This document shows, piece after piece, positions 15,901 to 23,978 of a stretch of 23,978 nt of DNA. Under the pieces are notes generated by a model, which saw only the letters and a program-made list of their open reading frames with translations, ran no database searches and was not told the origin of the DNA. Source of the stretch: CAZWBR01 sp964404205. Lineage in GTDB: Bacteria > Bacteroidota > Bacteroidia > Bacteroidales > Prolixibacteraceae. The position numbers and the translations under genes were made by a program. Every line of letters starts with the position of its first letter. Within the stretch, counting starts at the first letter, position 1. The DNA is taken from the NCBI GenBank assembly GCA_964404205.1, contig CAYOJD010000039.1, forward strand, positions 1 to 23,978, written 5' to 3'.

Positions 15901-15913
15901 TAATTTTAAGTAA
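15901..15913. repeat. 13-bp direct repeat flanking the susC promoter, copy 2
   Basis: Second exact copy of TAATTTTAAGTAA, 141 bases from the first, between the phased repeats and the end of the regulator gene. Significance is uncertain because of the AT-rich context. Confidence 0.4.
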
Positions 15914-15993
15914 TACAATAATTTAATTCTAAAATTATAATTCTGTACAATACACATTTCAACGGAAACGATCTACTACAATCGTTAAATTAT

Positions 15994-18933
15994 CTAAAGT
16001 TCCATTATCAATTTGGTCATATTGGTATCGCGGTCGATATTCAATTTTTTTCGTACCCTGTAGCGACAAATTTCGACCCCTCGAACCGAGATATTCATTA
16101 GAGGTGCAATCTCTTTGGTCGAAATATTCATCCTTAAATAGGCGCAAAGCCTCAGCTCTTTGGGGGTAAGTTGCGGATAGCTGTTTTTGAGCCGCATCAG
16201 AAAATCTTCGTGTACTTCGTCGAAAGCCGATTCAAAAACTTCCCATTGTTTCTCGCTATCGATATCTTTATCAATCTTTTTGATTAGTACGGCAATTTTC
16301 TCTTTCAACGACTCGTCAGATAGATTATCCTGGATTTTTTGCAAATCATCTTTGATCTTCCCCATAAATTTGTTTTTACGGATTAGATCCATGGTTTGGT
16401 TAGCCAATTCCTTGTCACGATGAATCATTTCCGTTCGTAGCTTTTCGTTGTTCAGGCTCACAATTTGCTTTTCGGCCACAAGGGCCTTGCGTTTGTATTC
16501 CTGTTCTTTATGGCGGTAAGAAAGCAGATGTTTCAGTCGTTCTTTTCTTCTCGATATTTCTATCCGTTTAAAGAAGAGCCACGAGGCAAGGAATATGATT
16601 CCGAGGAAGATGAACATATAAACAAAGTAGGCGATGACCGAACGGTACCAAGGAGGTTTAACATAGAAGGTAAGGGCATCTTCTATACTTTCGTGGCCGG
16701 CCATATCTCTGGCTTTTACTCTAAAAACATACTCACCTTCGGGCAGGTTGGTAAATTCGACATTTGCCCCATTGTTCCAGTCCGACCAATTTTCGTCGTA
16801 CCCATCGAGCCGGTAGCTGAAAAGAATTTTCCCTTCATTCTCGAACAGAGGTGACGCAAACCAGAACTTAAAACCATTGCGGGCGTGCGGAAATTTATAG
16901 TGACGATTGACTTCTTTGTCTGTAATTGTTTCTTTCCCAAGATAAAAGGTAGAGTCGATGTTCGTGGCACTGGCTTTGCGGATATAGGCTCTGAAATCTT
17001 TCTCGGGTTGAATTGGGCTCTGCGAATTGTAGTGGGCGAAACCGATATCGAGATTCAAAAAATAGTGTTCGCGCGAGTAGGCGTAAATATCGGCAAACCC
17101 GGATATAAATTTCCCGGCAAGCAGCTCGAAAGGCGTTTGTGTAAATTGGTATTCTCCCGATTCTTTCAGTTTAAAAACGCCTAACTCAAACTTCCGGTTG
17201 ATGTACCATACATTCCCAAAGCGGTCCTCTTTCAGCATAGCTATCTCTTTGGCTTCGCGAAAGAGGGTGGAAAAATGGGCCGAGATTCTGAACGTTTTCA
17301 GTTCGCTGCTGTATTCATACATGCCAAAGTGGCTGGCAATAGCTATTCGCTTCCCAATTTTTACCACGTTCAGGTTGTAATTCGACGGTAAACCATCGGC
17401 TGTAGTAAAATAGCGAAACGATTTAATGGTATCGATTCGGCTGCCAAAGTCGATGCGGTAAACCCCCTTAAAGCCATGGCTCATCCACAGGCTTCCCTCT
17501 TCGTCTTCTTCGAACACCCTGAATGACTCGTTGAACCCCACAATTTTACGTTCGAATTTCCATGAATCCCCCACTCTTTTGAAGGCTATCATACCACTGT
17601 AGGTGCCGGCAATGAGGTAGTCGGGGAAGCGGCGCATTTTGTGGAATTTCCATATTCCCGGTGTGCTGTCAATCTGAATCGCCTGTTCCCCGTCGATGAC
17701 GAATGTTCCTTTGTTATGCCCGCAAAGCAGCTGGTTGTCGTAAACGCCCAAATGCCACACCTGGCCCGAGGTGCCGGCTATCAACCGAAAAGGTTCTCTG
17801 GAATTACCGTTTTGCCAGGGTTTCACGAAAAGCCCTTGATTTGTGCCCACATATAACATGTTGTTGTGGATCACTGTCGTATAACCTGCGCCAATGCTAC
17901 CGCCTTCCTGAATAAAAGTTATGGGCGAATTGGCCTGAAGGTAACTAACCCCGTTGTCTAATCCCATCCAGATATTTTGATCGCGATCGGCAAAAACCGA
18001 CAGGACCGTGTTGTTCTGAATTCCTTTTTTCCGATCGACGTGTTGAATTTCGTTTCCAAGATTGTCAATAATCAGAATCCCATTCTGGATGGTCCCAAAA
18101 ACATAGTACCCGTCGCCCGACATGGTGGAGCAAAATATTTGATTCTCTTTCAGAAAATTGTTGGCCGGGATATTCCAGGGAGTTAGATTGAAGCCATCGA
18201 AAAGAAAAAGCCCCTTATTTTGTGTGCCAATCAGTAGTTTTTTTCCTAAATAGTAAGGCTCAACCGAGCGGATCTCTTCACCGATTAACGATTCGCACCC
18301 TTTAAGTCGGGCCAGCTGTTTACCATCATATTCCATCAGACCCGAACTCAGATCGTTCAGATAAATCTTGTCGTAAACCATAAAAGCATAGTTAAAACGC
18401 GATGGGGCTTTGAGGACACTAAAGGTAGAGTCAGGGCTAAGAATGTAGGCATAGTCATACGACTGGAATAGTATCGATTCGCCAATGGGGAATATCGTCC
18501 AAATATCGTCGAAGTTGCGGTATTGCTCCGGTAGTTTATCTTTTAATGATTGAAATTTGAACCGCCCGTCTTCATCAAAAACAACTTTTCCGAAATCGTT
18601 ATAGGCTCCAACATAAATATTTCCCTTCGAGTCGACCATTAGCGAACGGGGAGTCGAAGAGTTGGGAAGCGGGTGGAGCTGCCACTCAATACCGTCGTAA
18701 ACCAACACCCCCTCGCTGTTGGCTGCATAGATAAAACCATTTAGATCCTGCACTATAGACCAATTCTGGCCACCGGCATGATAATCATTTTTGGAAAAAT
18801 TTGAAACCGGCGGAACCCCCGTTTTCTTTATCTCGGCCAACGACAGGAGCGGAGATAATATAGCTAAAAGAAATATAATCAGACATCTATTAAGAGGGGG
18901 ATTTTTTTTGTACATGTCGAAATGTCGAATCAT
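15994..18933 (-). CDS. Membrane-spanning PUL regulator: propeller sensor, Y_Y_Y domain, LuxR-type HTH
   Basis: A 979-residue protein. A signal-like hydrophobic segment (about 14-33) precedes a large periplasmic part built of two-component-regulator propeller repeats (about 40-690; for example IVQDLNGFIYAANSEGVLVYDG and VFADRDQNIWMGLDNGVSYL) and a Y_Y_Y domain (about 700-755: FSYRLDGYDENWSDW, LPEGEYVFRVKARD). One transmembrane helix follows at about 766-788, then a Lys/Glu-rich coiled coil (about 789-920) and a C-terminal LuxR/GerE-type helix-turn-helix (about 922-979: LTPKELRLCAYLRMNISTKEIA, MNISVRGVEICRYRVRKKL). No histidine kinase, HATPase or receiver domain is present, unlike hybrid two-component PUL regulators. 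It should sense a glucan oligosaccharide in the periplasm and activate susC. A start at 18915 (MYKKN) is equally good. It lies 258 bases upstream of susC on the same strand. Confidence 0.88.
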   Translation of the reverse strand: MIRHFDMYKKNPPLNRCLIIFLLAILSPLLSLAEIKKTGVPPVSNFSKNDYHAGGQNWSIVQDLNGFIYAANSEGVLVYDGIEWQLHPLPNSSTPRSLMVDSKGNIYVGAYNDFGKVVFDEDGRFKFQSLKDKLPEQYRNFDDIWTIFPIGESILFQSYDYAYILSPDSTFSVLKAPSRFNYAFMVYDKIYLNDLSSGLMEYDGKQLARLKGCESLIGEEIRSVEPYYLGKKLLIGTQNKGLFLFDGFNLTPWNIPANNFLKENQIFCSTMSGDGYYVFGTIQNGILIIDNLGNEIQHVDRKKGIQNNTVLSVFADRDQNIWMGLDNGVSYLQANSPITFIQEGGSIGAGYTTVIHNNMLYVGTNQGLFVKPWQNGNSREPFRLIAGTSGQVWHLGVYDNQLLCGHNKGTFVIDGEQAIQIDSTPGIWKFHKMRRFPDYLIAGTYSGMIAFKRVGDSWKFERKIVGFNESFRVFEEDEEGSLWMSHGFKGVYRIDFGSRIDTIKSFRYFTTADGLPSNYNLNVVKIGKRIAIASHFGMYEYSSELKTFRISAHFSTLFREAKEIAMLKEDRFGNVWYINRKFELGVFKLKESGEYQFTQTPFELLAGKFISGFADIYAYSREHYFLNLDIGFAHYNSQSPIQPEKDFRAYIRKASATNIDSTFYLGKETITDKEVNRHYKFPHARNGFKFWFASPLFENEGKILFSYRLDGYDENWSDWNNGANVEFTNLPEGEYVFRVKARDMAGHESIEDALTFYVKPPWYRSVIAYFVYMFIFLGIIFLASWLFFKRIEISRRKERLKHLLSYRHKEQEYKRKALVAEKQIVSLNNEKLRTEMIHRDKELANQTMDLIRKNKFMGKIKDDLQKIQDNLSDESLKEKIAVLIKKIDKDIDSEKQWEVFESAFDEVHEDFLMRLKNSYPQLTPKELRLCAYLRMNISTKEIAPLMNISVRGVEICRYRVRKKLNIDRDTNMTKLIMEL

Positions 18934-19041
18934 TGTAAAGCTTATTTCGGCCTAAATTAGTACAATTTGATGATATGATCTTCTCATCACCTGCCATTGC
19001 CTGTTGGAAGAAGTAGCGGTGTATCGGAATGCGGAGACGTT

Positions 19042-22000
19042 TTATTTGAAATCACGCTTTAGAATGAGGTCTATACCTGATTCGGAACCTTGATCCGATG
19101 CTTTTAAAAAAAGCCCTCTAATAATTTGATATTCAAGTGTTAGTTTGGTGGGATCGAGAACCTTTGTTTTTTTATCAAGGGAAAAGGTCTGCTCTAACGA
19201 AATAAAAATATTGTTGGTGATATACTTACCTACCGTAACACTGGTTTCGTTCAGCCCGTTGTTCCCCGATATTTCGACTACATCGAGGCCCAGTGCATCC
19301 TGCATGGCTTTTTTAAGCACTTCTGATAGCTGGCCAAATGCCATGTTTAAGGCTAAATCTCCGGTTGTCGATTCGGTAGTAGATTTTTGTCCTTCAGTAA
19401 GTTGTTCGGGCGATTTGCCAAATAGAAGCCACGACAGGGCCTCTTTCTCATCGATACTTTTGTCGTCGATTTTGAAAGCGATGGTGGGTTTATCAATTCT
19501 TCCGGTAATGGCTAATTCGAGTTTTCGCAATTCGTTTTCGATGTCGCGGAAGGCATAGTAAATATCAAAATCGAGTATAGGGTTGAGGTCAGCCCCACCC
19601 GTTAGGGTAACTGTTCCGCTCTTGAAATCAAATCTTTTCCCAAGAAATTCGTAGTACCCTCTTTTTACATTCATATCGCCCGATAGGTTCAAAAGGTTAT
19701 TTTCGACTTTGGCCCTGAGATCGCCTTTCAGTTCGATGTTCATGCTTTTCCCTTTCACCCAGCAATTGCCGGGAATCCGAATGGAGAATTCGCCGTTCAG
19801 ATTGAGAAAGTCAGGTATGGGAATTAGAGTACTTTCTTTATTTGGATTGGCCATTTGAACTTTGCCGTCCGATTGGCTTAAAGCCTGAATCAGCATTGGC
19901 TCTTCTTCGATATCCGAAACATTGCTGAAGCGGGCCATCACGGCATCTGCATTGACTTTGGAGCGAAGTACCTCAAGGTTTCCGTTGAATTCGGGCGAAG
20001 GCCAACTTCCGTTGATTTTCAATTCGGAGTTCACAATAGCCTCAATCATATCAGAATCAAAAGCCTTGAAATCTTTGCCATTAAGCTCGACTGACAACTG
20101 GTCGGGAACAAAAAACGAATCGGGGAGGAAGGTTAAATATCCCTCAAGATTGATGGAGCCACTACCGGCATTTGTTTTAAATTGACTGATATTGAGTGAA
20201 TCGGCTACCATGATGGCTTCGAGGTCGATATCTCGGTAATCCATGCCAAGTTCGGTGTGTTTAACATAGCCTTTCGATATGGAAAAATTTCCATCGATAA
20301 GAGGTGCACCAAGGGTTCCGCCAATCTTAAGTTTGCTGTTGGCCATCCCACCAGATGTTAAAGTGTTTGGCAGTAACGGTTTGAGCATGTTTAGGTTGAA
20401 GTCGTTGAGCTCAAAATTTCCATTGACTTTTTCGTGTTTCCCAGGTAATTGAATGCTCTCCTCGAACGATAACAGTACTGGAAGCGACAACTCTGCCCTA
20501 AAGGGTTGATTGCCATTTATATTAATAGATGATTGGATTTGGAGGTCTTTGCCATCATAGAAAATACGGTTGTGCAAACTGTCTATCACCGCTGAGTCGA
20601 GGCGCATGGAAGCAATTGTGGCGGCCCCATCGAGTGTCGGTTTGACAGAATTACCGCTAAGTTGAAATCGACCGTTGAATATTCCGTTAATTGGATAAGG
20701 CAAAGCCATGATTTGGTTGATTCGTTCGAGATTGACCCCTTTGATGGCGATATGAAAATCTTCTTCACCTTTAAAAGCCAGGCGCCCACCCAGGTCGAGA
20801 AATTGGTTGCCGGAAGCTTTTAACCCAAATTGGCTTACCAATATCGAATCGCTATAGAGTTTAATTCTGGCAGGCACTGTATCGCTTTGCCATTCAAGAT
20901 GGCCGGTCGCCAGTTTCATATCTTCGATAACCAATTCGGGATTGGCTTGCATGTGCAATTGCGAAATAACTTTGGCCGACAGCGAATCATTGACCTCAAT
21001 TTCAAGGTGGCTCTTAATCTGGTTGGGATTGAAATTACTTTTGATTACAGCTTTTCTTGCCTGAACGTCGCTAAGCATGAGTTTCTTTGCTTCGATATCG
21101 GCATCTCCGGAATAAATTGAATCACAGATTTTGGCAGTCAGATTAGCCGTCAGGTTTTCGGTTGTATAGCTGTTCCAGCCCGTGTTAATGGCTTCCATCT
21201 TGACTTTTAGCGCAATGGTGTCGTGTGCCAGTTTATTCCATGCCCCCATCAGCGAGTCGGTTTTGTAACTTTTCAGAAAACGTGAAATGGATTGGTTTAA
21301 ACGGCCTGTAGTGATGCTATCGGCCGAAATGGCTGAAAATGTGCCAGACATACGTTCGACCTTGGTGCCGGCATAGTTTAACGAGTCGAAAAGCATATCA
21401 ACTTTGCCTTCGACCTCTTTTTCAGTGGATATTCGCATGGCGCTGTTCAGTTTCCCTGCCAGCTGCTGTTTAATATACAACGCATCGGCATTGACAAGTC
21501 CTTGCCCCTCCAAATGATTGGTAAAAGTAAACCTGACATTTCCGTTGAGTTTCTCAGCCGTCAATGTATCGTTCATTAAGCGATCAGCAGCAATATCCAG
21601 TCTAACCCTGAGCGAATCAAATTTTCGGGTGGTCAGTTCCATTTGGCTATTCCTGATTGTTCCCAGCCCTTTTATCTGCATCGAATCGAGCTCGAGGTTA
21701 CTCTTTAACTCGAAGCGGGTTAATGTTCCTGCGAAATTCCCTTTAAGCTTGCCGGCAACAGCAATATTTTGATAGCCCAACTGATAAAGAAGGGGGTTGA
21801 TATTGGCAGTTTCAAAATCGAACAAAAGCACATTTTGTTTACGAAGATTACCTTTCCCGTTGAGGTCAAGTTTGAAAAACGGAGAGTGGATGTGCAGCGA
21901 GTCGATGATGTAACTTCCTTGATTGTAAGCCAGTCGGGTGTCAAAATTGTCGATGGGTTGTCCGGCAATTGTCGAACTATTGGAACGGATACGCAGCGAA

Positions 22001-23385
22001 CTTCTCAGTTGGTTCAGTTTAAAACCTTCACCATGCCCGGTAATGTCGAGGTTAATGCTTGACGATAAACCCTGCTTGCGGGTGAGCGAAGCCAGATCGA
22101 TGTGACGAACATTTCCATTTATCGTATAATTTTGTCTTCCGAAAATATTGAACAACTGAATCTTAGTAGCTATCTGGCCAAACCATGCCGAAGCAGAGAG
22201 ATTCACAGTTCCGGTATCTTCGGTTTTATCGAGGTTGAAGAGAAGATTTTTAAGTTCGTATTGCTGATATTTAATCTTTTCTAAATTGCCGATTACGGTC
22301 ATTTGCATCGTTTCCGGGATTCTCCCTTTACCGACAATAGTAATGCCTCCGGTGATATCCGATTGGTAATCCATAATATTTGTCCAACTGAAGCCGTTGA
22401 AGTTCTTGGCATCAACACTTAAATGGTATTCGGGTTCAGGTCCTTCAATATTTATCCAGCCATCAATCTTTACCTGTTCCGCTGATTTTTCTACAACGGC
22501 TGTCATGTGGTTTTTATCTTTTGCCCCAACCAGCGCGATGTCGATATTCGGAGTCCCGTGAAGAGGGATTTCTTTCAGAAACTGACGGAAGTCTTCGAAA
22601 TCCAACGGATGGAACTGAGCTTTCACCTGAGTTCGGTTTTGGTTTTCGAAAGGCATAATACCTGAAGACTTGAAATTGGTATTTTTCAGTTTTATCTTCA
22701 GATTGTCCCATTGGAGAAGGGTGTCGCTCAGGTTTAAACCCAACGAAACAGAGGAGAGACAGAGATCCGGATTAACAGTAAGCAAATCCATCTCTTTTAC
22801 TTTTACGGTCAATGAATCGTCAGTATATCTGGCATTAAGCGAAATGTTGGTTTCGATGTGTCGAGGGACATATGAGGCCGTGTCGAGTGTCGATATGCTT
22901 GCTGCAACATTGAGAAGCAACACGGAGTCGAGCTGAATGCACCAGCCCATTTTGTCGTTTTTAGCAGATGTTTGGACTCTATTTTCATAAGTTGGAATTA
23001 ACTTTTCAATGTTCCATAAACTGTCGTTATGTTGTGCCAAATGAAGATAAATGCCATCTGCAATAAACTTATTTACGAGTAATTTTTTCGATAAAAGTAG
23101 GGTTGGGGCATAATCGATTTGTAGCGTTTTTAGGTTGAACACCTCGCCCGAATCGGTTTCAACCGATATTTGATTTACAGTAAAGTTGTTCAGCAAATTT
23201 CCATCTATTGAGCCTACTGTCAGTTTCCCGTTCAGGAATAGTGAGCCTTTTGTCGAAACGATTCGTGCTATTGGGCCATTTAGTGCACCTGAACCTATCG
23301 TAAGCAAAAGCCCTCCGACCAACAACAGCAAGGTTGCTGTGGAAATCAGAAAAACTTTGATGACGATTTTGTGGCTTCGTTTCAT
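19042..23385 (-). CDS. tamB: TamB/DUF490 translocation and assembly module protein
   Basis: A 1447-residue protein with an N-terminal membrane anchor (about 9-32: IKVFLISTATLLLLVGGLLLTIGSG). The long middle part is repetitive beta-structure of the AsmA/TamB type, with many short strands ending in L-x-G or D-x-x-L. The TamB/DUF490 C-terminal domain covers about 1000-1447, with VKGKSMNIELKGDLRA, NLSGDMNVKRGYYEFLGKRFDFKSGTVTLTG, EKEALSWLLFGKSPEQL and GLFLKASDQGSESGIDLILKRDFK. TamB-type proteins span the periplasm, pair with an Omp85 barrel in outer-membrane biogenesis, and are linked to lipid transport between membranes. Here it starts 9 bases after the stop of an Omp85 barrel gene, the expected partner, so both are probably one transcript. 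No strong terminator is seen after the stop. Confidence 0.93.
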   Translation of the reverse strand: MKRSHKIVIKVFLISTATLLLLVGGLLLTIGSGALNGPIARIVSTKGSLFLNGKLTVGSIDGNLLNNFTVNQISVETDSGEVFNLKTLQIDYAPTLLLSKKLLVNKFIADGIYLHLAQHNDSLWNIEKLIPTYENRVQTSAKNDKMGWCIQLDSVLLLNVAASISTLDTASYVPRHIETNISLNARYTDDSLTVKVKEMDLLTVNPDLCLSSVSLGLNLSDTLLQWDNLKIKLKNTNFKSSGIMPFENQNRTQVKAQFHPLDFEDFRQFLKEIPLHGTPNIDIALVGAKDKNHMTAVVEKSAEQVKIDGWINIEGPEPEYHLSVDAKNFNGFSWTNIMDYQSDITGGITIVGKGRIPETMQMTVIGNLEKIKYQQYELKNLLFNLDKTEDTGTVNLSASAWFGQIATKIQLFNIFGRQNYTINGNVRHIDLASLTRKQGLSSSINLDITGHGEGFKLNQLRSSLRIRSNSSTIAGQPIDNFDTRLAYNQGSYIIDSLHIHSPFFKLDLNGKGNLRKQNVLLFDFETANINPLLYQLGYQNIAVAGKLKGNFAGTLTRFELKSNLELDSMQIKGLGTIRNSQMELTTRKFDSLRVRLDIAADRLMNDTLTAEKLNGNVRFTFTNHLEGQGLVNADALYIKQQLAGKLNSAMRISTEKEVEGKVDMLFDSLNYAGTKVERMSGTFSAISADSITTGRLNQSISRFLKSYKTDSLMGAWNKLAHDTIALKVKMEAINTGWNSYTTENLTANLTAKICDSIYSGDADIEAKKLMLSDVQARKAVIKSNFNPNQIKSHLEIEVNDSLSAKVISQLHMQANPELVIEDMKLATGHLEWQSDTVPARIKLYSDSILVSQFGLKASGNQFLDLGGRLAFKGEEDFHIAIKGVNLERINQIMALPYPINGIFNGRFQLSGNSVKPTLDGAATIASMRLDSAVIDSLHNRIFYDGKDLQIQSSININGNQPFRAELSLPVLLSFEESIQLPGKHEKVNGNFELNDFNLNMLKPLLPNTLTSGGMANSKLKIGGTLGAPLIDGNFSISKGYVKHTELGMDYRDIDLEAIMVADSLNISQFKTNAGSGSINLEGYLTFLPDSFFVPDQLSVELNGKDFKAFDSDMIEAIVNSELKINGSWPSPEFNGNLEVLRSKVNADAVMARFSNVSDIEEEPMLIQALSQSDGKVQMANPNKESTLIPIPDFLNLNGEFSIRIPGNCWVKGKSMNIELKGDLRAKVENNLLNLSGDMNVKRGYYEFLGKRFDFKSGTVTLTGGADLNPILDFDIYYAFRDIENELRKLELAITGRIDKPTIAFKIDDKSIDEKEALSWLLFGKSPEQLTEGQKSTTESTTGDLALNMAFGQLSEVLKKAMQDALGLDVVEISGNNGLNETSVTVGKYITNNIFISLEQTFSLDKKTKVLDPTKLTLEYQIIRGLFLKASDQGSESGIDLILKRDFK

Positions 23386-23394
23386 GCTTGATTT

Positions 23395-23978
23395 TTAAAA
23401 TGCCTGACCTATGGATACGATAAATATTCCGTTGAAACCACCATTGAATACAGGTGTGGCATAATCGAATCTGATCGGGCCGATGGGCGTTTTAATTCTA
23501 ACCCCAATGCCAAAGTCGCAGTATAAATCACTCAGGTCGAAATAGAATGAATCTGTCCACACGTTGCCGGCTTCGGCAAAAAGGACTCCGGAAAAGATAT
23601 CCCAAATTGGATAGCGAAGCTCAGTTCCCAGTTCAAGCATGCTATTTCCACCTACTACGGTGTCGACATATTCGCTTGCCCCAATTGAATTGTGCCCCCA
23701 GCCCCGCAGCGACAATTGCCCACCCAGCAGAAACCTGTCGGCAATTGGGGTAACGGTATCGCCCTGAACGGGTTGCATTACTCCAATCTTCAGTTTCGTA
23801 GCCAAGGTCCATTGGTCGTCAATATGAAAATATTTTCGTGCATCGGCTTCGAATTTGATATAATGATAACGCGTTTTAAAGCCTGGTCCAAACCACGAAA
23901 AATAGGCATTAACAAGCTGACCTCTTGTTGGTTCCAGTAGGTTGTCGGTGTTCGAGATAGTACCCCCCACGGTTATAC
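23395..23978 (-). CDS. Omp85/TamA-like outer membrane barrel protein, C-terminal part only
   Basis: The frame is open to the window end, so this is the last 194 or so residues of a longer protein; POTRA domains would lie outside. Visible features are barrel strands, the DRFLLGGQLSLRGWGHNSIG segment carrying the conserved loop-6 motif (here LRGW in place of V/I-RGF/Y), the following YVDTVVGGNSMLELGTELRYPI, FAEAGNVW, DFGIGVRIKTPIGPIRFDYA, and a final strand ending IVSIGQAF, with the terminal Phe typical of BAM-recognised outer-membrane proteins. Omp85 members insert or translocate proteins at the outer membrane. Its place 9 bases before tamB suggests the TamA-like (in Bacteroidota often lipoprotein TamL) partner rather than BamA itself, though the distinguishing N-terminus is not visible. 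Confidence 0.88.
   Translation of the reverse strand, partial: ITVGGTISNTDNLLEPTRGQLVNAYFSWFGPGFKTRYHYIKFEADARKYFHIDDQWTLATKLKIGVMQPVQGDTVTPIADRFLLGGQLSLRGWGHNSIGASEYVDTVVGGNSMLELGTELRYPIWDIFSGVLFAEAGNVWTDSFYFDLSDLYCDFGIGVRIKTPIGPIRFDYATPVFNGGFNGIFIVSIGQAF

Noticed and set aside
15967..15986. Hairpin AACGAT/ATCGTT after the region of the regulator stop as a terminator
   Set aside because: Only six AT-rich pairs and no T-run on the minus strand; too weak to call.

Overview
The window looks like a chromosomal segment from a member of the Bacteroidota. The evidence is a SusC/SusD pair, several lipoprotein signal peptides, promoter-like TAnnTTTG boxes instead of sigma-70 elements, AT-rich gaps and moderate-GC genes. 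Closest relatives cannot be named from the sequence alone. No tRNA, rRNA, transposase, phage gene or CRISPR array was found.

Left part (1-6000): an 11-bp tandem repeat at the window edge; a secreted protein with two NTF2/SnoaL-like halves (minus); a TetR regulator followed by a small exported protein (minus, probable operon) with two matching inverted repeats just upstream of the regulator; a DUF4139/MuiA-like exported protein (plus); and an ApbE-type FAD:protein FMN transferase lipoprotein (plus). Most of these units end in clear hairpin-plus-T-run terminators.

Central part (6036-18933, all minus): a polysaccharide utilization locus, in transcription order: a membrane-spanning propeller/Y_Y_Y/LuxR-HTH regulator, SusC-like TonB-dependent transporter, SusD-like lipoprotein, PKD-containing surface glycan-binding lipoprotein, GH3 beta-glucosidase and GH16 endo-glucanase. 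The GH16 has the laminarinase-type EIDIME active site, so the likely substrate is laminarin or another beta-1,3(-1,4)-glucan: GH16 cuts at the surface, SusC/D import oligosaccharides, and GH3 releases glucose. The most interesting regulatory signals lie here: phased direct repeats (11-bp period) about 45-100 bp upstream of the predicted susC start of transcription, and a strong terminator-like hairpin inside the operon, 18 bp before the GH3 start codon.

Right part (19042-23978, minus): the C-terminal end of an Omp85/TamA-like outer-membrane barrel protein, cut by the window end, followed after 9 bp by a 1447-residue TamB/DUF490 protein. This is an envelope biogenesis pair, probably independent of the glucan locus.

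The gene families are all known. The new material is mainly at the level of regulation: candidate operators for a one-component membrane regulator, an intra-operon attenuator, and a duplicated TetR operator.
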